The notes under the pieces: generated by a model
The model's input: only the letters and a program-made list of their open reading frames with translations
Database searches by the model: none
Told to the model about the DNA's origin: nothing
DNA from: Candidatus Heimdallarchaeota archaeon
GTDB lineage: Archaea; Asgardarchaeota; Heimdallarchaeia; Heimdallarchaeales; Kariarchaeaceae
Assembly: GCA_015522385.1 (NCBI GenBank)
Contig: WAMJ01000238.1
Span: 1 to 27,704 of the forward strand
Direction of reading: 5' to 3'
DNA length: 27,704 nt
Program-made: the position numbers and the translations under genes
Shown here: positions 1-6,961 of the stretch, piece after piece
Position numbering within the stretch: position 1 is the stretch's first letter
Layout of the letters: each line of letters starts with the position of its first letter

Positions 1-2
1 CA

Positions 3-1439
3 ATCGAGGGACTGATTGAACAGGCCGAAATTGCAATAGCCCGAAACGCTACCTTACTTGAGTTCAGACTTGATGGTCTGAAAGAGTTGAGGTATTCTGA
101 CCTTGCAAAGCTTTTCTCCCAGTTTGATGTGAAGAAGATCGTCACATACCGATCCAAGTGGAACAATGGTTTTTCGAGTCTCTCATCTGCTGTCAGGGAT
201 GATCTTATTCTTGCACTTTGTGACATGGATATCGATTATATAGACTTCGAGTACCCTCACGATATGCACCTAATCCCCAAGGTCCCCGAGAATATTCAGA
301 TTGTCCTGAGTTTCTTCGACTTCGAGGGACTGGCAAAGATCTATTTCGACACTATCAAGAGCCTCGTGCAGACCTATCCAAAGCTGATAATAAAAATCGC
401 CGCCACTCCAATTAACATATCGGATCTCAAGATACTCTGGGGTTGGGCAAGGAGCTTGAAGCGAAACAAGATTGACCACATTGTCTTGGGTCTCGGCCAG
501 ATTGGGCAGATAACGAGGATCAAAGGGTTCGACCTGGGAAATGTTTGGGCCTATGGGCAGATCGACGAGGAGATCGGTGAACCGTTCTCTCCGGGGATGC
601 TCCGTTTGTCTGTAATCGAGAGATCCCTTGATCCCGATATGGTAGTCATTGGACAGATTGGTGAGAAGCATTTCAAATTCTTCTCTAGAGGCTTGAGACA
701 TCTTCACAAACTCAGGAATGACAAGGCAGTGGTTCTCAACATTCCACTTGAATATGAGGCCGAGATGGTTGGACTTCTTAACTGGATAAAGGATGGACTT
801 CTCAACTACCTACTGATTGAAGACCCTTGGTCTGAGATTATACCTAACTACCTCGACGAACTCGATATCTCCGTCTCATCCACTTACCGCTGTAACCTGA
901 TACTTGTGAGGGATAACAAATTGGTGGGTTACAACACGGAATTCTATGTAATTAAGGATGTGACATCCACATATATCAAGGACAATCCCACGCCATTTGT
1001 GTATGTCGAGGGAGTAAATTCCATCGGGAAGTCTGCCATAGGATACTTCTCTAACACTGATGCGGACATTACCATAAGGAACAGGACAATCACAAAGGTA
1101 GAAAAGTTGATCGAGAAGTTCCCACGGTTAATTAATAGTAAGAAGTCCCTTATTCAGAACTACGATCTGCTCATAAACTGCATTCCCTTTGGCTTGCCAT
1201 CATATCCCAAGATGGCTCCGGTACCGCTCTCGATCCTAGAGAACCTCCGCCTTGTTGTTGACTCTGTGCTTAGTTCTGAACCCTTACCACTGGAGTACGA
1301 GAAGAACAACTACAACTTCGACTACATGGATGGAAAGGAACTTTTCCAGCTCAAACTTCTGGAGATTCAGAGGATTGTTAGCGGTCAAGCTCCACCGAAG
1401 GTATCTCTCGACAACTCAATTTTATTTAGGGATTTATAG
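3..1439 (+). CDS. AroD-AroE-like fusion protein (type I 3-dehydroquinate dehydratase / shikimate dehydrogenase), 5'-partial, probably catalytically degenerate
   Basis: The open frame runs off the left edge, so the N-terminus is missing. The first visible residues include the type I dehydroquinase strand EFRLD. Residue numbers below count from the TTG at 87. The Schiff-base lysine is seen in IIKIAATP (K103), and the substrate arginines in TYRS and ITRIKG are present. From about residue 185 the protein resembles shikimate dehydrogenase: GYNTE (281-285), a degenerate nucleotide loop GVNSIGKSA, NRT (332-334) and DLLINCIPFG. Several catalytic positions differ. The His of the S-x-H-D-F motif is Phe (F77), EGG after TYRSK is NNG, the PGQ near the domain end is PGM, the NVTIPxK lysine is not found and NTD is NTE. 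The family makes shikimate from dehydroquinate. This copy may be a divergent enzyme or a non-catalytic relative. It converges on the small membrane protein at 1460. Confidence 0.72.
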   Translation: MEGLIEQAEIAIARNATLLEFRLDGLKELRYSDLAKLFSQFDVKKIVTYRSKWNNGFSSLSSAVRDDLILALCDMDIDYIDFEYPHDMHLIPKVPENIQIVLSFFDFEGLAKIYFDTIKSLVQTYPKLIIKIAATPINISDLKILWGWARSLKRNKIDHIVLGLGQIGQITRIKGFDLGNVWAYGQIDEEIGEPFSPGMLRLSVIERSLDPDMVVIGQIGEKHFKFFSRGLRHLHKLRNDKAVVLNIPLEYEAEMVGLLNWIKDGLLNYLLIEDPWSEIIPNYLDELDISVSSTYRCNLILVRDNKLVGYNTEFYVIKDVTSTYIKDNPTPFVYVEGVNSIGKSAIGYFSNTDADITIRNRTITKVEKLIEKFPRLINSKKSLIQNYDLLINCIPFGLPSYPKMAPVPLSILENLRLVVDSVLSSEPLPLEYEKNNYNFDYMDGKELFQLKLLEIQRIVSGQAPPKVSLDNSILFRDL

Positions 1440-1459
1440 AACAGAAATGGATTCAGTGA

Positions 1460-1753
1460 CTATGAGGCAATATCCTCTTCGCTCTTCTCATCTTCTTCCT
1501 CGAAGGTCCATGATTCAGGAGGAGGTGTGATCACAAGGGTGTAACCAATCCACCCGAGAATTCCGAGCAGACCAGATGCAGCGAACCAGATGGGTAGGGC
1601 AAGTGCCCAGTAGACTGGTGTGTTGACGAATGGTACATTCCCGTATGTCATCGGGTTTATGAGGATCTCGAGGATGAGGTACCACGTTTCAGCTATTATA
1701 CCTAGTATTGAAAGTATCAGCATGATGAATCCAAAAATCTGATCGTTCTTCAT
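1460..1753 (-). CDS. Small two-helix membrane protein, unknown function
   Basis: The 97-residue product has two hydrophobic segments, about residues 7-31 and 46-75, joined by a short Pro/Asn loop. It ends in an acidic, probably cytosolic tail (EEEDEKSEE). No signal peptidase site or known family is recognisable. The ATG at 1753 lies about 29 bases after an AT-rich TATA-like element on the minus strand (1773-1787), which fits a leaderless transcript. It is convergent with the AroDE-like gene (20-base gap) and has its own promoter, so an operon with the upstream coiled-coil gene is not required. It could be an accessory subunit of a membrane complex, but nothing in the sequence identifies one. 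Confidence 0.6.
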   Translation of the reverse strand: MKNDQIFGFIMLILSILGIIAETWYLILEILINPMTYGNVPFVNTPVYWALALPIWFAASGLLGILGWIGYTLVITPPPESWTFEEEDEKSEEDIAS

Positions 1754-1772
1754 CGATTCCTCATATATTGAT

Positions 1773-1787
1773 GAATTATATATCTTA
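1773..1787 (-). promoter_or_regulatory. TATA-like element of the small membrane protein gene
   Basis: Read on the minus strand the segment is a TATATAATTC-type box, centred about 29 bases before the ATG at 1753. That is the spacing of archaeal leaderless promoters. Confidence 0.45.
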
Positions 1788-1822
1788 CTTTCAAGTATGG
1801 TGAAATATCATAAACTGGGGAA

Positions 1823-2740
1823 TTACGAGTCCTTGAAAACCTCGCCCTGTTCGAGGAGTATTTTCAGCTCTTCGAAGTCGAGCCTGTCTCCAGCATCCAT
1901 CTTCTTCTTCAACATGGCTGTGGTTTCTTGAGTCTCCTTCTTGGCTTGGATTTCCGCCTCCTTCCTCCGCTTCTGCCTCTCCATCATGGTCTCCTCACCG
2001 AGTTCCTTGCGGACGGCATCTGCGTCTTTCGAGACGGCGTTGATCTGTTGTCTAATTTCTTTGATTTTTGCAGAGATTTCGTTGACTTCGCTGTGTCTCT
2101 CGTCAGCCTCGCTTCTCAGCTTCCTGGCCTCGTTGATGTACTCCAGCATTTTATCGTGATGTGCTTGTGATTGTTCGGCTAGCTCTTTTACTTTCTTGTG
2201 GTGCATGCGTGCATTGTCCCTATGGGCCTTCCACTTCTCGTTGATTGCACGGATCTCCGCCTGCTTCTCAGAGGCTACCTCCAAGCTTGCAAACTTCTCG
2301 TGAAGACTTCTGAGTTCCTCGATTAACTCGTCCTCTTTGTCCTTGGTTAATCTGGCATCTGTCTCAATCTTGAACTCGATCTCCTTGATCTTCTCGGCGA
2401 TTCTTCGAAGATTCCTCTCTCCTCCGTGGATACCGCGGATTTCAGATCGAAGCTCTTCTAGTTGCTTGTACACCTTGTCAGCGTCCTCTTGGCTCATCTT
2501 TCGGAGCTCTTTATTGAGCTGCACGTCTTTGTTGATGGCGTCCCTTTCCTCTTTTTCCACACGAGCTGCGTCAAAGAGTTCTCTGACTTTTTGATTTAAT
2601 TCATTCCGGGCGGCTTTGAGCTCGTCCCTCTTCTTCTCGTACTCACGAACCTGGGTGATGAGGGCTTTCCTCTTTTCCCTAAGCTCATTTAGGAGAGCAC
2701 GTTTCGCTTTGTCTTTCTTTACTGTAATCTCTGCAGACAA
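1823..2740 (-). CDS. Archaeal coiled-coil protein, COG1340-like
   Basis: The 305-residue protein is almost entirely charged heptad sequence without transmembrane helices: long Lys/Glu/Arg-rich helices from residue 8 to about 285. It resembles the uncharacterised archaeal coiled-coil family COG1340, for example the segment IEFKIETDARLTKDKEDEL followed by further coiled coil. Family function is unknown; structural or chromosome-associated roles have been suggested but are not shown here. The start is a TTG at 2740, preceded by a GGTGA Shine-Dalgarno-like site (2745-2749). The first coiled-coil residues follow at once and there is no in-frame ATG nearby. A leader of about 80 nt with three stem-loops lies upstream (separate entry), which is unusual for this genome. 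Confidence 0.7.
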   Translation of the reverse strand: MSAEITVKKDKAKRALLNELREKRKALITQVREYEKKRDELKAARNELNQKVRELFDAARVEKEERDAINKDVQLNKELRKMSQEDADKVYKQLEELRSEIRGIHGGERNLRRIAEKIKEIEFKIETDARLTKDKEDELIEELRSLHEKFASLEVASEKQAEIRAINEKWKAHRDNARMHHKKVKELAEQSQAHHDKMLEYINEARKLRSEADERHSEVNEISAKIKEIRQQINAVSKDADAVRKELGEETMMERQKRRKEAEIQAKKETQETTAMLKKKMDAGDRLDFEELKILLEQGEVFKDS

Positions 2741-2754
2741 TTATTTCACCTTCC

Positions 2755-2821
2755 ACGACCCCACGGGTCGTTTTCAATCCTGAGATTGATATGTTCCCAC
2801 CCACCGAGGATTCACATCCTC
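2755..2821 (-). promoter_or_regulatory. Structured 5' leader with three consecutive stem-loops upstream of the coiled-coil gene
   Basis: On the minus strand three perfect inverted repeats follow one another. Stem-loop 1 is 2821-2806: GAGGAT, loop GTGA (a GNRA tetraloop), ATCCTC. Stem-loop 2 is 2788-2775: CAATC, loop TCAG, GATTG. Stem-loop 3 is 2771-2755: ACGACCC, loop GTG, GGGTCGT. The Shine-Dalgarno-like GGTGA and the TTG start follow within 15 bases of the third. A TATA-like box at 2840-2850 would place the transcription start near 2820, so RNA would begin with stem-loop 1. The pairing is read directly. That it is a transcribed regulatory leader is inference; it could also be a small RNA or a DNA-level signal. 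Confidence 0.5.
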
Positions 2822-2839
2822 TGAAAGCACTAAGTTGTT

Positions 2840-2850
2840 CTTTTATATCA
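2840..2850 (-). promoter_or_regulatory. TATA-like element upstream of the structured leader
   Basis: The minus strand reads TGATATAAAAG, a good archaeal TATA box. About 25 bases downstream is position 2820, the base of the first leader hairpin. A second AT-rich stretch (2852-2866) could serve instead. Confidence 0.4.
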
Positions 2851-2899
2851 TGAATATAAATAAATCTGTATAAGACACGAAATCGGTATATTTACTAAC

Positions 2900-4201
2900 C
2901 TATGGCGATACTCTGTTCATTAATCGTGGGAAAAGCGTGGCATCCCTGATATGGTCGAGATCCAATACCCAGACGAGGAAACGCTCCAGTCCTAGTCCAA
3001 ACCCACTGTGCGGTATCGAACCATACCTCCTCAGATCCATATACCAGTAGTACTCCTCTGGGTTCACAGGGGGATCCATTTTTGCCATTCTATCCAGCAT
3101 GCTGTCGATATCGGTCTCCCTTTCTCCACAGCCTATGATCTCTCCTAAGTTGGGGAAGATGAAGTCCGCGGAGTTTGTTATGCTCGGATCGTCCTCGTTG
3201 ATCTTGTGGTAGAACGGTTTCATATCGGTAGGGAAGTGCTCTAGGATGATTGGCACTCCATAGTGGTTGACAAGGTCTCTCTCGGGGGCATCGCTGATAT
3301 CGGTCCCATATGGAATATCGTGCCCTAGCTCCTTGAGTTTCTCGATTGCCTCTTTGTACGAAACTCTCGGGAAGGGTTTCGAAGGTACTTCCAAAGTCTT
3401 ACCGAAGAGCTCCAGAATATCCGAGTCATTCTCCTTGATCTGTTCCATGAGGTAGATGATATAGTCCTCAAGGTATTCTTTGAGCCCGTTGAAGTCCATG
3501 AATGCATACTCTCCCTCTATGTGGGTGTACTCTGTGAGGTGTCTTCTCGTCCTGCTCTTCTCCGCTCTGTATGACGGTAGGATGCAGAAGACATTACCGA
3601 GTGAGAAGATCGCAGCCTCCAAATAGAGCTGGGATGACTGAGTGAGGTATGCCTTTCGGTCGAAGTACTTGATTTCAAAAAGCTCTGCTCCGCCCTCTGC
3701 CTGTGCTTCCACAATGGTTGGAGGAGTAACCTCCTCCGCTCCTCTGGAGTAGAAGTAGTCCCGTGTGTACTTTAGGATGTGACTTCTGAGCTTGAGGATT
3801 GCTGAGGTCTTGGGGCTTCTGATCACGATATGCCTCTTGTTCAACCTGACGTCAACTCCTGCATCCTGTGGAACCTGCTGATCGAATTCCTCCTTGGATG
3901 GATGGATGACGTCCATGTCCTCTGCCAGGACCTCAATTCCGTGTGGCGCTCTACCGTCGGCCTTTAGCTGACCTTTGATCCTCAGTGCAGCTCCTCGGTA
4001 GATCCCGTCAATAAGATCGAACTTATTCTCGGGCAGTTTATTCTTCTTCAGAGTCACCTGTACTATCTTCCATGTAGATCCATCAAAGAGCTCTACGAAT
4101 GCGAGTTTTCCCTGTTTCCTAAACTGCCAAACCCATCCCTCTAGTTCTACGGGTACTGGGTCGTCTTTTACCATTGCTTTTAGTTCTACTATCCTATTCA
4201 C
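2900..4201 (-). CDS. asnS: Asparaginyl-tRNA synthetase, eukaryotic/archaeal type
   Basis: This class IIb aminoacyl-tRNA synthetase charges tRNA-Asn with asparagine. The N-terminal OB-fold anticodon-binding domain starts at VELEGWVWQF. The catalytic core carries motif 2 (YRAEKSRTRRHLTEYTHIE), the LTQSSQLYLE strand, the GEIIGCGERE segment and motif 3 (GFGLGLERFLVW). The LTQSSQL and LTEYTHIE forms fit AsnRS better than AspRS. I chose the GTG at 4201, which gives a normal N-terminus (about 433 residues). The frame stays open to an ATG at 4300, but those extra 33 residues do not look like AsnRS. TTG 4213 and ATG 4174 are other options. A TATA-like GTTTAAGG lies on the minus strand at 4249-4256. 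The downstream half recalls human cytosolic NARS1 (see findings). Confidence 0.9.
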   Translation of the reverse strand: MNRIVELKAMVKDDPVPVELEGWVWQFRKQGKLAFVELFDGSTWKIVQVTLKKNKLPENKFDLIDGIYRGAALRIKGQLKADGRAPHGIEVLAEDMDVIHPSKEEFDQQVPQDAGVDVRLNKRHIVIRSPKTSAILKLRSHILKYTRDYFYSRGAEEVTPPTIVEAQAEGGAELFEIKYFDRKAYLTQSSQLYLEAAIFSLGNVFCILPSYRAEKSRTRRHLTEYTHIEGEYAFMDFNGLKEYLEDYIIYLMEQIKENDSDILELFGKTLEVPSKPFPRVSYKEAIEKLKELGHDIPYGTDISDAPERDLVNHYGVPIILEHFPTDMKPFYHKINEDDPSITNSADFIFPNLGEIIGCGERETDIDSMLDRMAKMDPPVNPEEYYWYMDLRRYGSIPHSGFGLGLERFLVWVLDLDHIRDATLFPRLMNRVSP

Positions 4202-4335
4202 GGTTAACCACAATTTTATGTCGGTTATTCCACCCTGAGATTCGGTGTCCTTAAACTGATCGATTTGGTGAGCGTCAAGCACTAACAGGCATCCAAGCAT
4301 TCTGCTTCAAATGGATGTGAAAAACAAGTGGTTGA

Positions 4336-5262
4336 TCAGTACTTTATCTTAAGCTCTTCGTGCATGTCCTTCATAAATGAGGGCCAGTAGGCTGTCACGA
4401 GTACATGAATTGGTAGTGCTGGATTCGAACCGAACTGCTTCCATGCCCAGAGGTCGAAGGTGCTGTAGTTGACATTGTCGTGGATCTCATACAGCTCTGA
4501 GACCAACTCCCTCACAAGGTGATCGAGAGGGGTGAATCTGTACTTTCTCGCAGCGTACGTCATGATCGACCTAGCTGTGTAGTCCCCGATGCCATGAATC
4601 TTTTTCAGATTGTCATATCCCCGTTTCTGATCCGGGTAGTGTGCAAAGGTTCCTACGAGATTGAGCTTCTCGATTGCAGAGCGTAGATATTCCTCCTGAG
4701 GACCTAATCGGAGCTCAGCCCACTGGTCATCTGGCATGTCGATTAGGAAGCTCCGCTTTGGGAAGACCCTGAGTTTTTTGTTCCATGGAACTGGCTCACC
4801 TAGGTCGTAGAGGAATCTCTCACGTAATTTTCTGTAGGACGACGGACTGAAGGTCTGGCTGAGGAAGACATTGACTACGGTCTCTAGCACTGACGAGTTC
4901 GCATATAACCTATATCCAGGGATGGAGTAGAGTGCGTCTTTGAAGATCAAATCCCTGTTGGCGAGAACCTTTAGAGCACTGAAACTATCGTCAACTCCTA
5001 GCTCGAAGGCAAGTCGTTGCTTGACCTCCTCGATCTCATGAAGGGTAAGTTTCTCGGCGCTTTGTATCACGGTCTTTAGTCGCTTGGCAAGGGGCTCTGA
5101 CTGTGTGGTCTTGGTCACGACCACCGTTCCATTGGTGAGTCTCATCACCCTCTGCCAGTAGTCTACTCCCGACGGCGAGAAGGCGTAGTTGTAGGGTTTG
5201 TGTAACGACAGATCAATCGGAATCTTGGCTGTATGATAGATCGTCTTCTGTTTTGCTCTCAC
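4336..5262 (-). CDS. HhH-GPD family DNA glycosylase (AlkA/OGG-like)
   Basis: This base-excision repair enzyme removes damaged bases. The 308-residue protein has an N-terminal AlkA-like beta domain (LSLHKPYNYAF) and a helical core. The helix-hairpin-helix is at about residues 219-236 (LKKIHGIGDYTARSIMTY), followed by the catalytic aspartate in TPLDHLV (D247). The position where bifunctional OGG1/EndoIII glycosylases carry lysine is tyrosine (GIGDYTA), so a monofunctional, AlkA-like enzyme is more likely. No C-terminal Fe-S cysteines are present. The start is GTG 5262. A TATA-like AATAAAAT (5286-5293) lies 25-30 bases upstream, flanked by an inverted repeat, so the gene may be under an operator shared with the divergent thiolase gene. 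The substrate (alkylated or oxidised base) cannot be told from the sequence. Confidence 0.8.
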   Translation of the reverse strand: MRAKQKTIYHTAKIPIDLSLHKPYNYAFSPSGVDYWQRVMRLTNGTVVVTKTTQSEPLAKRLKTVIQSAEKLTLHEIEEVKQRLAFELGVDDSFSALKVLANRDLIFKDALYSIPGYRLYANSSVLETVVNVFLSQTFSPSSYRKLRERFLYDLGEPVPWNKKLRVFPKRSFLIDMPDDQWAELRLGPQEEYLRSAIEKLNLVGTFAHYPDQKRGYDNLKKIHGIGDYTARSIMTYAARKYRFTPLDHLVRELVSELYEIHDNVNYSTFDLWAWKQFGSNPALPIHVLVTAYWPSFMKDMHEELKIKY

Positions 5263-5278
5263 CGTAAACCACCTATGG

Positions 5279-5308
5279 AGGTGACAATAAAATCCTTTGT
5301 GGTCACCT
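5279..5308. repeat. Inverted repeat AGGTGAC/GTCACCT around the glycosylase TATA box
   Basis: Arms AGGTGAC (5279-5285) and GTCACCT (5302-5308) are exact reverse complements with a 16-base spacer that contains AATAAAAT. The left arm can also pair with CACCT at 5270-5274. The arrangement, arms on both sides of a TATA box, fits a repressor operator. No regulator gene lies next to it. Confidence 0.45.
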
Positions 5309-5315
5309 TCTTACC

Positions 5316-5331
5316 CTTTGAAATTTCAAAG
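5316..5331. promoter_or_regulatory. Perfect 16-bp palindrome, candidate operator of the thiolase operon
   Basis: CTTTGAAATTTCAAAG is a perfect palindrome without spacer. It ends 9 bases before the TATA box (5341-5346) of the thiolase-DUF35 operon, where archaeal activators or repressors commonly bind. It differs in sequence from the neighbouring AGGTGAC repeat, so a second regulator is likely. Confidence 0.5.
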
Positions 5332-5340
5332 AGAGAAATC

Positions 5341-5346
5341 TTATAA
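5341..5346 (+). promoter_or_regulatory. TATA box of the thiolase-DUF35 operon
   Basis: TTATAA preceded by a purine-rich BRE-like stretch (GAGAGAAA) lies 28 bases before the ATG at 5369. It implies a leaderless transcript and supports that start over the upstream in-frame codon at 5297. Confidence 0.55.
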
Positions 5347-5368
5347 CTCCAGCCTCACATTCAAGCAT

Positions 5369-6538
5369 ATGAGTAATGATGTAGCCATAGTGGGCGCAGG
5401 AGTCTCCAGATTTGGTAAAAGGGACGACGTGAGTTATCACGAGCTCTTCTCCGAAGCTGCTCACGAGGCCATTAGTGGTCTTGAGAATGTATCACCCGAC
5501 ACATTCGAGGGACTGTGGGTATCGGCAGCCATGCCTGAATTGACAGTTGAACAGGCCCATGTGGGCAATTTGGGCGCCCAGATTCTCGGGATCAGCCCCA
5601 AAATCGTCTCACGGGTGGAGATGGCGTGTAGCTCTGGATCCTCTTCAATCAGGAATGCGTGGGCTGCCATCAAGTCTGGGATGATTGACACGGCGATAGT
5701 CGTGGGTGTCGAGAAGATGAACAATAATCCTGCGATGGCGAACAAGGGGCTGCTCTATGTACCTGATGTGACATTCGAGGGTATCCATGGGATCACAGCT
5801 TACAGTGGTTTTGCACTTGCTGCTAAGCAGCACATGGAGAAGTATGGAACAACTCGTGAGCAGTTATCATCAGTGGCCGTGAAGAACCACAGCAATGGGG
5901 CCAAGAACCCCAAGGCACAGTTCCATTCGATGGGTGAAATTTCTTTAGAGAAGGCGATGAATGCACGGATGGTCTCCGAGCCACTGAACCTATTTGACTG
6001 CTCTCCACTGACCGACGGAGCTGCAGCGGTCGTCCTTACACGAGGTGACAAGGCCAAGGAGTTCACGGATCAACCCATCTGGATCAAGGGAGCGGGACAA
6101 AGGGTAGAGCCATCTATTGGAGTCTCCAACATGAGCTCGATTACCGACTGGAAGGCCATGAGGTCCGCGGTCAACGATGCTTTCTCCATGGCTAACATTA
6201 AGCCCTCTGACATCGATGTTGCCGAGACCCATGACTGCTTCACCATAGCAGAGATCATCGAGTACGAGATGCTTGGTTTGGCGAAGAAAGGCGAGGGTGG
6301 GAAATTTATCGAGGACGGTGAGTCATCTCTCTCCGGATCGACCCCAATCAATACATCGGGTGGATTGAAAGCCAAGGGCCATCCCATCGGTGCCACTGGT
6401 GTAGCACAGATCGTGGAGATCACGGAGCAGCTCAGGGGGCAGTCTGGAGACAGACAGGTAAGGGATGCAGAGATCGGAGTCACCCACAATCTCAGCGGAT
6501 TTGCAACACATCACGTGGTTCACGTGCTGTCAACTTAG
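5369..6538 (+). CDS. Thiolase family protein (acetyl-CoA acetyltransferase / SCP2-type)
   Basis: This is a thiolase of the archaeal/SCP2 type, using CoA thioesters in the cytoplasm. Counting from the ATG at 5369 (389 residues), the nucleophile is C87 in EMACSSGSSS. The two catalytic histidines are H288 (ETHDCF) and H338 (KAKGHPIGATG). The C-terminal CxG motif of bacterial biosynthetic thiolases is replaced by THNLSGF, as in archaeal and SCP2-like members. The frame is open back to 5297, but the TATA box at 5341 rules out the upstream region as coding. The gene is followed after 11 bases by a DUF35 protein. In archaea a thiolase, a DUF35 protein and HMG-CoA synthase form the mevalonate-entry complex. 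HMG-CoA synthase is absent here, so the reaction (condensation or degradation) is open. Confidence 0.88.
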   Translation: MSNDVAIVGAGVSRFGKRDDVSYHELFSEAAHEAISGLENVSPDTFEGLWVSAAMPELTVEQAHVGNLGAQILGISPKIVSRVEMACSSGSSSIRNAWAAIKSGMIDTAIVVGVEKMNNNPAMANKGLLYVPDVTFEGIHGITAYSGFALAAKQHMEKYGTTREQLSSVAVKNHSNGAKNPKAQFHSMGEISLEKAMNARMVSEPLNLFDCSPLTDGAAAVVLTRGDKAKEFTDQPIWIKGAGQRVEPSIGVSNMSSITDWKAMRSAVNDAFSMANIKPSDIDVAETHDCFTIAEIIEYEMLGLAKKGEGGKFIEDGESSLSGSTPINTSGGLKAKGHPIGATGVAQIVEITEQLRGQSGDRQVRDAEIGVTHNLSGFATHHVVHVLST

Positions 6539-6543
6539 GAGGA
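6536..6543 (+). promoter_or_regulatory. Shine-Dalgarno site of the DUF35 gene, overlapping the thiolase stop codon
   Basis: TAGGAGGA contains both the thiolase stop codon (TAG 6536-6538) and a strong GGAGG. Its spacing of 7 bases favours the ATG at 6550 over the ATG at 6544 and indicates translational coupling. Confidence 0.6.
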
Positions 6544-6549
6544 ATGAAG

Positions 6550-6945
6550 ATGAATACACTAGATAAACCACCGTACTATATTGATGTCAACACCAAGCTC
6601 TCTAACTTCTGGGAGGGACTAAACCAAGGAGAATTCCGAACAACAAAATGTAAATCCTGCGGATCCGTTCACTACCCTCCCCGAACACTCTGTCCTAGCT
6701 GTTACTCTGACCAAATCGAGTGGGTAAACCTTCCTTTGACTGGAATAGTTGAGACCTATACTCATGTGGACATCCCACCTCCAGGTTTTAATGGAGCATT
6801 CTATCTTGTTGCTGTGAGGATGGACGTATTGGACAAAACCGTCCTAGGTAGGTACATTGGCGAAGAGCCCAAGATCGGCGACAGGGTGACTATGGCATTC
6901 GAGCAGATGGGAGAGCAGGCAATCTATATCTTCAAGGGCCTGTAG
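6550..6945 (+). CDS. DUF35 / Zn-ribbon OB-fold acyl-CoA-binding protein, thiolase partner
   Basis: The 131-residue protein starts with a helix (SNFWEGLNQGEF), followed by a four-cysteine rubredoxin-like zinc ribbon (CKSCG and CPSCY, about residues 34-52). An OB-fold follows (GIVETYTHVDIPPPGF to the end). In the characterised archaeal thiolase/HMG-CoA synthase complex the DUF35 protein bridges the enzymes and binds the CoA arm, so a complex with the preceding thiolase is expected. The ATG at 6550 is preferred because of its Shine-Dalgarno spacing; ATG 6544 adds two residues. The gene ends 16 bases before the convergent deacetylase gene. Confidence 0.87.
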   Translation: MNTLDKPPYYIDVNTKLSNFWEGLNQGEFRTTKCKSCGSVHYPPRTLCPSCYSDQIEWVNLPLTGIVETYTHVDIPPPGFNGAFYLVAVRMDVLDKTVLGRYIGEEPKIGDRVTMAFEQMGEQAIYIFKGL

Positions 6946-6961
6946 ATACCCATTGTGATTT

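Noticed and set aside
270..707. 145-codon frame opposite the AroDE-like gene
   Set aside because: Composition and position fit an antisense shadow; no start signals or recognisable motifs.
5297..5368. N-terminal extension of the thiolase frame
   Set aside because: It would cover the palindrome and TATA box, and thiolases normally begin at the AIVGAG strand, as from ATG 5369.
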